Source: Pseudomonas fluorescens (GTDB lineage Bacteria > Pseudomonadota > Gammaproteobacteria > Pseudomonadales > Pseudomonadaceae). Taken from it: a stretch of 64,000 bases of DNA. Position numbers and translations under genes: made by a program. Location: the NCBI RefSeq assembly GCF_003732425.1, contig NZ_MOBX01000003.1:434001-498000 (forward strand), in the 5' to 3' direction. Under the pieces are notes generated by a model. It saw only the letters and a list, made by a program, of their open reading frames with translations. It ran no database searches and was not told the origin of the DNA. Below are positions 17,376-25,975 of this stretch, piece after piece. How positions within the stretch are numbered: position 1 is the stretch's first letter; each line of letters opens with the position of its first letter.

Positions 17376-17630
17376 ATGAACAACGTATCGCGCTTTTTGA
17401 CTGCCATCGCTTTCTCCCTGACCGGCGTCGCCGCCCATGCCAACGCTGCGGTTGAACAGCATAGCTGCCACAGCGGCAGCTGCTTTCAACTGACCCCGGT
17501 GGCCAAGCAGGACAGCGATGGCCTGATTGCGGCGGACGGCTCCAGCCGCACGCCACAGGGCCAGATGTTTGCCGAGAACGGCGCCAGTCGTACGCCGCAG
17601 AGCCATTGGCTGGACAGCCAGAGCGCTTGA
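17376..17630 (+). CDS. small secreted protein with a CxxxxC motif and SRTPQ repeats
   Basis: 84 residues, not recognised as a named family. Residues 1-25 form a signal peptide (AIAFSLTGVAAHANA). The mature part has HSCHSGSCFQL with two cysteines and two His close together, then two copies of a short repeat, DGSSRTPQGQ and NGASRTPQSH. AAGGAA precedes the ATG. It sits 29 bases after the DUF2790 gene and is probably co-transcribed from the B2 promoter. The Cys/His cluster suggests metal binding or disulfide exchange in the periplasm. It is also a candidate substrate for the co-regulated MNIO enzyme. Both ideas are inference. Confidence 0.7.
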   Translation: MNNVSRFLTAIAFSLTGVAAHANAAVEQHSCHSGSCFQLTPVAKQDSDGLIAADGSSRTPQGQMFAENGASRTPQSHWLDSQSA

Positions 17631-17650
17631 GTCTGGTTATGCAAAGCATT

Positions 17651-17785
17651 CTGTGGCGAGGGAGCTTGCTCCCGCCGGGCAGCGAAGCTGCCCCAAACCG
17701 GCTTTCACGATTGATCAGTGAAAGCGCGTTGGATGGTTCTGCGGCTGCTGCGCAGCCGAGCGGGAGCAAGCTCCCTCGCCACAGA
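17651..17785. repeat. inverted REP pair, TGTGGCGAGGGAGCTTGCTCCC family
   Basis: Facing copies of TGTGGCGAGGGAGCTTGCTC form a long imperfect hairpin between the small secreted protein gene and the DipZ gene. A second inner inverted pair is GCAGCGAAGCTGC with GCTGCTGCGCAGC. Confidence 0.82.
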
Positions 17786-17817
17786 GGTCTGGGTTCACAT
17801 TATTCCGGGTGATCATC

Positions 17818-19029
17818 ATGTATCTAATCGCATTTCTTGGCGGTCTGCTGACCGTGCTCAGCCCCTGCATCCTGCCGGTGGTGCCGTTTCTGTTTGCCGG
17901 CGCTCAACGCAGTCGCGCGGCGATTCTGCTGACGCTCGGCGGCATGGCCCTGACCTTCGCGCTGATCTCCAGCCTCGCCGTGGTCAGCAGCGAATGGGTG
18001 ATCCAGGCCAGCAACAGTGGTCGTTACGTCGCACTGATCGTAATGAGCGTATTCGCCTTGTCACTGATCTCGGCGCGCATCGGCGACTGGCTGACGCGCC
18101 CCTTGGTGATGCTCGGCAACCGCCTCGACCCGGATACCCGGAAAAAGGCCGGGCCAATGGGTTCGATCATGCTCGGCGTGGCCACGGGCCTGCTATGGGC
18201 ACCGTGCGCCGGGCCGATTCTTGGTGTGATCCTTACCGGGGCCATGCTGCAAGGCGCCAATGCGCAGACCAGCCTGTTGCTGCTGGCCTATGGCGCCGGC
18301 AGTGCGTTGTCGCTGGGCACACTGATCTTTGCCGGGCGCGGCTTGGTCAATCGCTTGAAACCGTCGATTCCGTTCACTGGCTGGTTGCGTCGCGGTGCCG
18401 GGGTTGCGGTACTGGCGACGGCGGCGGTGATCGCCACTGGCTTCGATAAAACCTTGCTGGCGAACACCTCCTCTGAAGGCGTCGCCAGCGTCGAAAAAAG
18501 CGTGTTGGAAAACGTGCCGAAAGTGGTCGACTACTTCATCAGCAAAGTCCGCGCGGACTCGCCGATGGAGCAGGGCAAAGGGGCGATGCCGTCACTGGCC
18601 GGCGCCGTGCAGTGGTTGAACTCTCCCGAACTGAACGCTGAAGCCCTGCGCGGCAAAGTCGTGCTGGTGGACTTCTGGACTTACGACTGCATCAACTGCC
18701 AGCACACCCTGCCGTACGTCAAAGACTGGGCGAAGAAATATGAAAAGGATGGCCTCGTGGTGATCGGCGTGCACACCCCGGAATACGGTTACGAGCGGAT
18801 CATCGACAACGTCCGGGATCAGGTGAAAAAACTCGGCATCACCTACCCGGTGGCCATCGACAACAACTACGCGATCTGGCGCAACTTCGACAACCAGTAC
18901 TGGCCCGCGCATTACCTGATCGATGCCAAGGGGCAGGTGCGTTACAGCCACTTCGGCGAAGGTCGCTACGAAGCGCAGGAGCAGATGATCCAGCAGTTGC
19001 TGGAGGAGGCGAAGGCGCCGGCGGCCTGA
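17818..19029 (+). CDS. DipZ-like cytochrome c biogenesis/thioredoxin fusion membrane protein
   Basis: 403 residues from ATG 17818 (an in-frame GTG at 17809 is possible). Residues 1-215 form a CcdA/DsbD-type transmembrane domain that carries electrons across the inner membrane, with the paired-Cys helices SPCILPVVPF and APCAGPILGV. Residues about 255-400 are a periplasmic TlpA/thioredoxin-like domain with the redox motif DCINC in VDFWTYDCINCQHTLPYV. This is the DipZ arrangement. It would supply reducing power to periplasmic thiol proteins. It lies downstream of the DUF2790 gene pair across a REP hairpin, so it may be partly co-transcribed with them from the B2 promoter. Confidence 0.88.
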   Translation: MYLIAFLGGLLTVLSPCILPVVPFLFAGAQRSRAAILLTLGGMALTFALISSLAVVSSEWVIQASNSGRYVALIVMSVFALSLISARIGDWLTRPLVMLGNRLDPDTRKKAGPMGSIMLGVATGLLWAPCAGPILGVILTGAMLQGANAQTSLLLLAYGAGSALSLGTLIFAGRGLVNRLKPSIPFTGWLRRGAGVAVLATAAVIATGFDKTLLANTSSEGVASVEKSVLENVPKVVDYFISKVRADSPMEQGKGAMPSLAGAVQWLNSPELNAEALRGKVVLVDFWTYDCINCQHTLPYVKDWAKKYEKDGLVVIGVHTPEYGYERIIDNVRDQVKKLGITYPVAIDNNYAIWRNFDNQYWPAHYLIDAKGQVRYSHFGEGRYEAQEQMIQQLLEEAKAPAA

Positions 19030-19046
19030 TCAACAACACCAATGGC

Positions 19047-19508
19047 TCAGAGGTCGCGGACCATGAGCCATTGCTCGTTGTCCCAGGCGCGAAAACGCTC
19101 CAGGACTTGCCAGCCGCGCTTGGCGTAGTAGTCCTGCTTGCTCTGCGTATGCAGGTACAAACGCGCAAACCCGCACTCTTTCGCCTCCTGACAAATCCCG
19201 GCAATCAAGCGTTCTGCCAGCCCTTGCCCGCGTGCTTCTGGGCTGACGAACACGCATGCCAGCCAAGGACCAAGATCAGGGCGCAGGGCGAGGTCATCGC
19301 GTGCCAGCGCCGCGCCGCCGACCAGATGTTCACCGTCCATGGCGATCAGGCAGGACCAGTCGCCATTGCTTTGGCCTTCGGCGAACTCGCGCTGCCATTC
19401 GGCCAACGGTTGGTTGACATATTCGTAGGGGAATTGTTGGTGAATCCATTGGGCATAGCGGTCGCTGTAGTGCATGTGATGCGCGAGCCAATCGATTTGC
19501 AATGACAT
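19047..19508 (-). CDS. GNAT-family N-acetyltransferase
   Basis: 153 residues. The acetyl-CoA binding motif A is seen as ACVFVSPEARGQGLAERLIAGICQEAKECGF (residues about 87-118), followed by ARLYLHTQSKQDYYAKRGWQVLERF, the usual beta-bulge end of GNAT enzymes. ATG at 19508 is favoured over the upstream in-frame start at 19550 because the family alignment begins there. It is convergent with the DipZ gene. The acceptor substrate is unknown. Confidence 0.83.
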   Translation of the reverse strand: MSLQIDWLAHHMHYSDRYAQWIHQQFPYEYVNQPLAEWQREFAEGQSNGDWSCLIAMDGEHLVGGAALARDDLALRPDLGPWLACVFVSPEARGQGLAERLIAGICQEAKECGFARLYLHTQSKQDYYAKRGWQVLERFRAWDNEQWLMVRDL

Positions 19509-19733
19509 CTGTCGAGTCCGTTCCAGAAGCGAGCGTGCATCAGAAACCAATCCCCGAACGTTGGCAATCCTGAAGGTGTTCCAGATGCTTTACAGAATTC
19601 CACCACTCATCGGCAACCCCCCTGTTTTCAAGGGTTGCCGGACGATCGGCAGGGACGCCAACCGGCAGCAGCGCGATAGTGCGTGAGCAGGGTCACTGCC
19701 GGCCCTGCCACATAACAATAACGCGAGGTTGCC

Positions 19734-20006
19734 ATGCCGAAATTCGTGATTGAACGCGAGATTCCAGGAGCCGGGAAGCTGTCTGAAGCAGAACTCAAAA
19801 CCGTGTCGCAAACGTCCTGTCAGGTGTTGCGCGAACTCGGGCCGCAAGTGCAGTGGCTGCAGAGCTATGTCACCGCCGACAAAATCTATTGTGTGTACAT
19901 CGCACCTGACGAAGAGCAGATCCGCGAACACGCCAGGCTTGGTGGGTTTCCGGCCAACAGTGTGGCGCGGGTGATGACGGTTATTGATCCGACGACCGCC
20001 GAATGA
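19734..20006 (+). CDS. DUF4242 (SCO4226-like, possible nickel-binding) protein
   Basis: 90 residues beginning MPKFVIEREIPGAGKLSEAEL and continuing with VQWLQSYVTADKIYCVYIAPDEEQIREHARLGGFPA, the characteristic pattern of DUF4242, a small dimeric ferredoxin-like fold. The Streptomyces member SCO4226 binds nickel. GAGG lies five bases before the ATG. The methyltransferase gene 33 bases downstream on the same strand is probably in the same transcript. The cellular role is unknown. Confidence 0.83.
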   Translation: MPKFVIEREIPGAGKLSEAELKTVSQTSCQVLRELGPQVQWLQSYVTADKIYCVYIAPDEEQIREHARLGGFPANSVARVMTVIDPTTAE

Positions 20007-20039
20007 TCACGGGTTCAACCAGTAGCGGAGCTCACGTTT

Positions 20040-20852
20040 ATGAGTACCCCGATTGATCTGACTGCCCTGAAGGAGCGCCAGAAAGTCGCTTGGGCCAGTG
20101 GCGACTACGCCGTGATCGGCACGACGTTGCAAATCGTCGGCGAAAACCTCGCCGAAGCCTGTGACCTGCGTTGCGACGAGGAGGTGCTGGATGTCGCCGC
20201 CGGCAACGGTAATGCGACGCTGGCCGCGGCGCGACGCGGGTGCCGGGTCACGTCGACCGATTATGTCGCGGCGTTGTTGGAACGCGGCCAGGATCGCGCC
20301 CGGGCGGAACATCTCGATGTGATATTTCAAGTGGCCGATGCCGAGGCCCTGCCGTTCGCCGATGAGAGTTACGACGCGGTGCTGTCGACCTTTGGCGTGA
20401 TGTTCGCGCCGGATCAGGACAAGGCCGCTGCCGAACTGGGCCGGGTTTGTCGTCGTGGCGGGCGGATTGGTCTGGCCAACTGGACCCCGGAAGGTTTTGT
20501 TGGCCAGATGTTCAAGACGCTCGGCCGTCATCTGCCGCCGCCTGCCGGTGCCCAGCCCCCCTCGAATTGGGGCTCCGATGCCTGGCTGCACAAACATTTC
20601 GATGACCGCGATTTTCTGTTGCGCGTGACGCGGCGCGATTTCAATTTTCGCTATCGCTCGGCGGCGCATTTCATCGACATCTTTCGCCATTGGTATGGGC
20701 CGGTGCACAAGGCCTTCGCCGCGTTGCCGCCGGAGAGCGGGCAGGCGCTGGAAAGTGATCTGGCGGATCTGCTCAATCGGTTGAATCGGGCGGGAGAAGG
20801 GTCGCTGGTGGTGCCGAGTGAGTATCTGGAGGTGGTGATTACTAAACGTTGA
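20040..20852 (+). CDS. class I SAM-dependent methyltransferase
   Basis: 270 residues of the UbiE/Methyltransf_11 type. SAM-binding motif I reads VLDVAAGNGNATLAAARRG (about 50-68), motif II has the acidic TSTDYVAALLERG, and the post-I region has VADAEALPFADESYDAVLSTFGVMFAPDQ. GGAG precedes the ATG by nine bases. It is co-directional with DUF4242. Substrate unknown. Confidence 0.83.
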   Translation: MSTPIDLTALKERQKVAWASGDYAVIGTTLQIVGENLAEACDLRCDEEVLDVAAGNGNATLAAARRGCRVTSTDYVAALLERGQDRARAEHLDVIFQVADAEALPFADESYDAVLSTFGVMFAPDQDKAAAELGRVCRRGGRIGLANWTPEGFVGQMFKTLGRHLPPPAGAQPPSNWGSDAWLHKHFDDRDFLLRVTRRDFNFRYRSAAHFIDIFRHWYGPVHKAFAALPPESGQALESDLADLLNRLNRAGEGSLVVPSEYLEVVITKR

Positions 20853-20884
20853 GTCACCCCGACTTTCATAGCGATGGAGATCCC

Positions 20885-20975
20885 TGTGGGAGCGAGCCTG
20901 CTCGCGAAGACGGAGTGTCAGACAACATCTTTGTTGAATGACACAGCGCTTTCGCGAGCAGGCTCGCTCCCACAA
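20885..20975. repeat. inverted REP pair, GTGGGAGCGAGC family
   Basis: Facing REP motifs between convergent methyltransferase and pcs genes. Confidence 0.85.
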
Positions 20976-21000
20976 GGGAAATGTACTGAGTGCGGAAGAC

Positions 21001-21723
21001 TTATTTCACCTGCGGCCGATCAAACCACTCCAGCGCCGTGCGCCAGATGCAGATCCCCAGAAAGTACGCCGACATCAGCAACCACAAGCCCATCACCAAC
21101 GGGTTGATCACCGGGTGGTTGAGTACCAGCGACAAACTGCACAGGAGCCAGATGGCCGTCACCGCAATGTTGATCGGCATGAACCGGCGTACGCGGAACG
21201 GGTGCAGGAACTTCATTCGCGTCACCGTCAGCAGCGCCAGGCCGATCACCGTCAGGAAAGTGATCCACGGCCCCGGTCCGATGATGTACAGGCACAGTGC
21301 GACCACATTCCACGCCGCCGGAAACCCGACAAAGTAGTTGTCTTTGCTCTTCATGTTGACGTTGCAGAAGCAGAACAGCGACGACACCAGAATCAGCGAC
21401 ACGGTCAGCAGCAGGGTGTAATCGGGCAACGGAATGTAGCGATAGATGAACAGTGCCGGAATGAACACATACGTCAGGTAATCGATCACCAGATCAAGGA
21501 TCGAACCGTCGAAGCTCGGCAGCACCGATTGCACATTGACCTTACGCGCCAGCGCGCCGTCGAGGCCGTCGACAATCAGCGCCACGCCCAGCCACATCAG
21601 GCAATGGGTCGGCTGGTTTTCCAACAGGGCGAGAGTGGCCAGGAAGGCGGTGACCACGCCAGTCGCGGTAAAACCATGGGCGCCCCATGCTTTGAGCCTG
21701 GCGATGTGTACGGTTGATATCAC
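21001..21723 (-). CDS. pcs: phosphatidylcholine synthase
   Basis: Pcs joins CDP-diacylglycerol and choline to make phosphatidylcholine in one step in the inner membrane. The 240-residue protein has the CDP-alcohol phosphotransferase signature DGLDGALARK followed, after the longer Pcs-type gap, by GSILDLVIDY, plus about seven to eight hydrophobic helices. GTG at 21723 is chosen because GGAG lies nine bases before it; the upstream in-frame ATG at 21786 would add an atypical Pro-rich leader. Fluorescent pseudomonads and P. aeruginosa carry this pathway. It stands alone here. Confidence 0.9.
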   Translation of the reverse strand: MISTVHIARLKAWGAHGFTATGVVTAFLATLALLENQPTHCLMWLGVALIVDGLDGALARKVNVQSVLPSFDGSILDLVIDYLTYVFIPALFIYRYIPLPDYTLLLTVSLILVSSLFCFCNVNMKSKDNYFVGFPAAWNVVALCLYIIGPGPWITFLTVIGLALLTVTRMKFLHPFRVRRFMPINIAVTAIWLLCSLSLVLNHPVINPLVMGLWLLMSAYFLGICIWRTALEWFDRPQVK

Positions 21724-21982
21724 AGGGGCGTTCTCCAGAAAGTGAAGCAAGCCGGGTATCACCCTTGGCGAGCAGGGCGCCGGCAAACCGGGTCGGGGTT
21801 GCAGCTATCGACCGGTCTGGCCGGGATAAGGTTCACCACTGATCAATCTTAGCTGGCCGGCGAAAAAATACGCGGGTGAAATCCGCCAGGGCGTCGAGCG
21901 TCAGCCAAACGGTGCTGGCGCTGTGGCTACACGGGTCTATCGTTGCCAGACGCAGTTACTGCCAATGCTTGAGGATGACGTG

Positions 21983-22750
21983 ATGAACACCAGCGATTTG
22001 CTCGAACAACTGCTGCGAGGCCAGGCCTCGGCGGGGCAACAATCTTCAGCGTCTGCCGGCGATGGTTCGGGTGGTTTAGGCGGCTTGCTGGGTGGACTGC
22101 TCGGTGGCGCGGATTCCATCGGCACACGCGGCGGCTCTGCAGCCGGGGGGCTGGGCGGATTAGGTGGCTTGCTCGGTGGTTTGCTCGGCGGCGCTGGTGG
22201 TCTGGGCGGCGCCTTGGGTGGGGCGCTGGGCGGCGGTGGCGCCACGCAAAACCGTTCGGGAGGCACCAACTACGCGGCGCTGGCCTCGCTGGGCATGATG
22301 GCGTTCCAGGCGTATCAGGCCTGGCAACGCAACCAGGCGAGTGCGGCACCGCAGCAAGCGCCGCAAACCGCTAACCTTCTTGCCGGCCCGGAAATAGAAG
22401 AACACAGCCACGCGGTGCTACGCGCGTTGATTGCGGCGGCCAAGGCTGATGGTCGTATCGATGAATCCGAAAAACACCTGATCAGCAGCGAAATCGGCAA
22501 ACACACCGATGATCCGCAATTACAGCAATGGCTTGACGCTGAAGTCGCCAAGCCGCTGGACCCTGACGAAGTGGCGCAAGCGTCAAACGGTGACCCGGCT
22601 GTCGCCGCCGAAATGTACCTGGCCAGCGTGATGCTGGTGGACGACCAGCAGGACGCCGAACGCGCCTATCTGGACGAGCTGGCAGCCGCGTTGAATATCG
22701 ACCCGCAGTTGCAGGTGCACCTGGAACAGCAGGCCAAGGGTCAGGCCTGA
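21983..22750 (+). CDS. TerB-like / DUF533 protein with Gly-Leu-rich linker
   Basis: 255 residues. A low-complexity region (about 27-90) consists of repeated GGLGGLLGGLLGG-type blocks. It is followed by a short helix and a C-terminal DUF533/TerB-like alpha-helical domain (about 140-250) with LRALIAAAKADGRIDESEKHLI and VMLVDDQQDAERAYLDELAAAL. The acidic DGRIDESE loop is the part that binds divalent metal in TerB proteins. The Gly-rich part may insert in or lie along the membrane. GAGG precedes ATG 21983. E. coli YebE is a related protein; the function is unclear. Confidence 0.83.
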   Translation: MNTSDLLEQLLRGQASAGQQSSASAGDGSGGLGGLLGGLLGGADSIGTRGGSAAGGLGGLGGLLGGLLGGAGGLGGALGGALGGGGATQNRSGGTNYAALASLGMMAFQAYQAWQRNQASAAPQQAPQTANLLAGPEIEEHSHAVLRALIAAAKADGRIDESEKHLISSEIGKHTDDPQLQQWLDAEVAKPLDPDEVAQASNGDPAVAAEMYLASVMLVDDQQDAERAYLDELAAALNIDPQLQVHLEQQAKGQA

Positions 22751-22757
22751 AAGCAGA

Positions 22758-22843
22758 ATCAAAAGATCGCAGCCTTCGGCAGCTCCTACAGGGTGTCCAT
22801 CATTCCGTGTAGGAGCTGCCGAAGGCTGCGATCTTTTGATCTT
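22758..22843. repeat. REPIN flanking the RAYT gene (downstream copy)
   Basis: ATCAAAAGATCGCAGCCTTC and its complement face each other, with the outer GTAG-type ends pointing inward to the spacer. It abuts the RAYT stop codon. Confidence 0.9.
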
Positions 22844-23301
22844 CATAGCCAAATTGCATCCCACAACGGGTAGTCCCCCACACGCCCAACCAAACCGGCG
22901 CGCAACGGGTTCATGACGATGTATCGGGCAGCCGCTTTTAGATCTTCGTCGCGACGCAACGCCCGGTCGTAATAACCGCGCTGCCATATCCCTCCCTGAC
23001 TGCCGCGCTTGAGATTGATCGAGCGACAACTGCGCGATTTGACGCGGCACATGAGCGCTGCCAACGAACAGTGTTTCAATTCAATCAGCCAATGCAGATG
23101 ATCGGGCATCACAACCCACGCCAGTGACTGAACCATTCCCTCGTCATTGGCTGCACGCATTTGCTCAACCAGCAGTCTTCCCAAACGCCAATCCGAAAAC
23201 ACCGACTGACGTTCATAAACGACGGCAGTGAGCAAATAAATACGTCCAGCCTCGCTATAACGTCCCTTACGCAATCCACACGCCTTTGCAGCAACAGGCA
23301 T
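22843..23301 (-). CDS. REP-associated tyrosine transposase (RAYT)
   Basis: 152-residue single-strand transposase-like nuclease of the Y1_Tnp/IS200-related family that recognises REP sequences and helps spread them. The HUH-type metal motif appears as VVMPDHLHWLIE (about residue 70-81) and the likely catalytic tyrosine is in IWQRGYYDRALR near residue 115, with YIVMNPLRAGLVGRVGDYPLWDA near the end, all diagnostic for RAYTs. ATG at 23301 has GGAGG eight bases before it. REPINs of one family flank it on both sides, the standard arrangement for a RAYT and its cognate repeats. Confidence 0.93.
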   Translation of the reverse strand: MPVAAKACGLRKGRYSEAGRIYLLTAVVYERQSVFSDWRLGRLLVEQMRAANDEGMVQSLAWVVMPDHLHWLIELKHCSLAALMCRVKSRSCRSINLKRGSQGGIWQRGYYDRALRRDEDLKAAARYIVMNPLRAGLVGRVGDYPLWDAIWL

Positions 23302-23387
23302 TCCTTTGCCCTCCAAAAAATATCATTCTCGAACTCTAGCCAGCCCTCGCTCTCACGCCGGTCAAACCCATTGCAGGATGTAACCCT

Positions 23388-23470
23388 GTAGGAGCTGCCG
23401 AAGGCTGCGATCTTTTGATCTTGTTTTCTAAAATCAAAATCAAAAGATCGCAGCCTTCGGCAGCTCCTAC
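23388..23470. repeat. REPIN flanking the RAYT gene (upstream copy)
   Basis: GTAGGAGCTGCCGAAGGCTG and its complement in inverted orientation, about 87 bases upstream of the RAYT start. Same sequence as the copies at 9567, 22758, 34681, 41089 and 54348. Confidence 0.9.
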
Positions 23471-23616
23471 AGGGGATTGAGGTGTATGCGAAGACGGCGC
23501 AGGTGGCCGTCCGTCCGGGCAATTTTCACGTCGATTGAATTTTTCGCAGGCGCCGCCTCTCTGCTGCTGTAGAGGCGTGTGGAACAACGTCCTGCCTACC
23601 GACCGAGAATTTTGCC

Positions 23617-24993
23617 ATGACTGTCCTGACACACCTGCAAGCTGCGCCTGCCCAACCGCATCTTATGAATGCCGCCGGGAATATCCGGCAGATCTATGAA
23701 GCGCTGTTGCGCGATGACGATTGCCAGGACCTTGCGCAGGCGTTTTTGCAGGAGCAACTGCTACATGCCGCGCAACTCTCCGATGCTCTGCCCGAAGATC
23801 CCGCGACGTGGCACGCCTGGGTGGCCGAACATTGCGCCGATGTCGCCCGGCAATACGCCGACTACCTGCAGCAACGCAAGGCCGGTGGGCCTCGGCAATT
23901 CTTCCGTGGCAAGGCGCAGGCGCTGTATTTCCTGCAAGCGGTGGCGCCGACCAAACTGGTCGACGGCGCCTGGCTCCATGGTCTGTTGCCACGCTGGCAG
24001 GACCCGCGTTTCCAAGGCCTGCTGCAAACCTTTCTGGAAGAGCTGGGCGATGGCAATCCGGCGCAGAACCACGTGGTGATCTACCGTAAATTGCTCGCCG
24101 AACACGACTTGCAGGACAGCAGCGCGATCGCTGATGAGCGCTACTTGCAGGGCGCAATACAACTGGCCCTCGGCGTCTGTGGTGCTGATTATCTGCCCGA
24201 GGTGATCGGCTATAACCTCGGCTATGAACAACTGCCGTTGCACCTGTTGATCAGCAGCTACGAACTCAGTGAACTCGGGATCGATCCGTACTATTTCACC
24301 CTGCACGTGACCATCGACAACGCCAGCACCGGCCATGCGCAAAAAGCCGTGCAGGCGGCGCTTGATCTGCTACCGCTCGAGGCCGATCGCGCCGAATTTC
24401 TGCGCCGGGTAGCGCTCGGCTATCGGCTCAACGATCTGGGGCAGGGCAGCCGCACAATCATCGAAGGTTTCGACCTTGAGCATGAATTGCTGGCGATGCT
24501 TGAGCGCAAGTGTCCATTCGCTCAACACATGCACTCCGATTACTGCCGTTTCGAAGGGCAGACCGTCAATCAGTGGCTGGCTGCGCCGGAGCAATTGCCC
24601 GGATTTCTCCAGGCATTGCAGAACAAAGGCTGGATCAAACGCCACGAAGACCCGCAGGCCAGCCGTTTTTGGCAACTGATCGCGGGTGACGGTGCGGCGA
24701 TGTTCGGCGTGTTCAATGCCTACGAAAAACAACTGGTGCACGACTGGATTGCCGGCGACTGGACGTCATCGGATAAACCCAGACCCGTTCGGCGCCATAG
24801 TCAGACCGCAGCACCCATCGAAGGGCTTGAACAGGATCCCGACGTACTGGCACTCAACGCCGCGTTGCAAGGTCAGGATGCCTTGGCGCAAATGGCGATT
24901 CTGATCCCCTGGCTCGCCCCGGCCCGCCATGCACACCCGGCCGGGCTGCTCGCCACCCGGCGTTTTATCGAACTCAAATCCCGCTTGCCTTAA
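23617..24993 (+). CDS. iron-containing redox enzyme family protein (heme-oxygenase-like diiron fold)
   Basis: 458 residues, largely helical. The central segment has the pattern of heme-oxygenase-like diiron oxidases: NLGYEQLPLHLLISSYELSELGID, then YYFTLHVTIDNASTGHAQKAVQAAL, supplying Glu, Glu, His, Asp and His candidate iron ligands in the usual order (about residues 200-245). Relatives (UndA, SznF central domain) perform oxidative chemistry on small molecules. ATG 23617. The stop sits six bases from the next frame, and the methyltransferase that follows begins 11 bases later, so they form an operon. The reaction is unknown. Confidence 0.8.
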   Translation: MTVLTHLQAAPAQPHLMNAAGNIRQIYEALLRDDDCQDLAQAFLQEQLLHAAQLSDALPEDPATWHAWVAEHCADVARQYADYLQQRKAGGPRQFFRGKAQALYFLQAVAPTKLVDGAWLHGLLPRWQDPRFQGLLQTFLEELGDGNPAQNHVVIYRKLLAEHDLQDSSAIADERYLQGAIQLALGVCGADYLPEVIGYNLGYEQLPLHLLISSYELSELGIDPYYFTLHVTIDNASTGHAQKAVQAALDLLPLEADRAEFLRRVALGYRLNDLGQGSRTIIEGFDLEHELLAMLERKCPFAQHMHSDYCRFEGQTVNQWLAAPEQLPGFLQALQNKGWIKRHEDPQASRFWQLIAGDGAAMFGVFNAYEKQLVHDWIAGDWTSSDKPRPVRRHSQTAAPIEGLEQDPDVLALNAALQGQDALAQMAILIPWLAPARHAHPAGLLATRRFIELKSRLP

Positions 24994-25004
24994 GGACTTT
25001 GCCG

Positions 25005-25958
25005 ATGAATCAGGAAGAACAACTCTGCCCCAACGACCTCGTGTTGCTGCACCTCGGCCGGCGCTTGTTGGCAGACGGATATCGGTTCGTCACCCCGACG
25101 CCGTTGACCCATCAACGGGTCAATCAGCGTGATGAGGGCCAGATGGCCGACACCTTGCGCGATGTCTTCGGCTGGTCGCGTCCGTTCGCGCCGGGGTTGT
25201 TGTCGGCCGATGAGCAGCGGCAACTGCAAGACGCGCAGGTCATCGATGCCTACGAAGGTCAGTTGAAGAGTCGCGTGCGCTGGTCGAGCCTGGATGATTT
25301 GCTGTTCGTGCATTCGGCATTTCCCACCGAGGCCGCTGACGCGGTGTTTTTCGGCCCCGACACCTACCGTTTTGCGCAACTGATCCACGCCCACCTGCAG
25401 CAGAACTTCGCGCCGATCCATCGCGCGGTGGACATCGGCTGTGGCGCTGGCGTCGGTGCGATTCTGATCGGCCGCGCCCGTCGCGAGGCAGAGGTGCTGG
25501 CGCTGGACATTAACCCTGCGGCGCTGCGCCTGACCGCGATCAACGCGGCGCTGGCGGAAGTTGCCAATGTCGAAGTGCGCGCCAGTGATCTTTTGCAGGG
25601 CGTCGACGGCGAGTTCGATCTGATCGTCGCCAACCCGCCGTACATGGCCGATCCGGCGGAACGCGCCTATCGCCACGGTGGCGGGACGCTGGGCGCAGGG
25701 CTGTCGCTGCGCATCGTCGAGCAGGCGCTGAATCGACTGGCCCCCGGCGGTTCTCTGCTGCTCTATACCGGTGTGGCGATGGTCGACGGTCGCGACCCGT
25801 TCCTCGACACCGTGCTGCCACGCCTGGATGAAAAGCGCTTCGCCTGGACATACCGCGAACTCGATCCGGATGTCTTCGGCGAAGAACTGCTCAACCCCGG
25901 CTATCAACGGGTCGACCGCATCGCGGTGGTGGCGCTGACCGTGACCCGAATGGGCTGA
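25005..25958 (+). CDS. HemK-like class I methyltransferase (NPPY motif)
   Basis: 317 residues. SAM-binding motif I is AVDIGCGAGVGAILIGRARR (near residue 140), and the catalytic motif LIVANPPYM (near 205) is the NPPY signature of enzymes that methylate a planar nitrogen, for example a glutamine amide or adenine N6. ATG 25005 is preferred to the in-frame TTG at 24999; AAGGA overlaps the previous stop. It follows the diiron-type protein gene with an 11-base gap and may modify its partner or product. The target is unknown. Confidence 0.83.
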   Translation: MNQEEQLCPNDLVLLHLGRRLLADGYRFVTPTPLTHQRVNQRDEGQMADTLRDVFGWSRPFAPGLLSADEQRQLQDAQVIDAYEGQLKSRVRWSSLDDLLFVHSAFPTEAADAVFFGPDTYRFAQLIHAHLQQNFAPIHRAVDIGCGAGVGAILIGRARREAEVLALDINPAALRLTAINAALAEVANVEVRASDLLQGVDGEFDLIVANPPYMADPAERAYRHGGGTLGAGLSLRIVEQALNRLAPGGSLLLYTGVAMVDGRDPFLDTVLPRLDEKRFAWTYRELDPDVFGEELLNPGYQRVDRIAVVALTVTRMG

Positions 25959-25975
25959 AACAAGGCAGGTGCACG

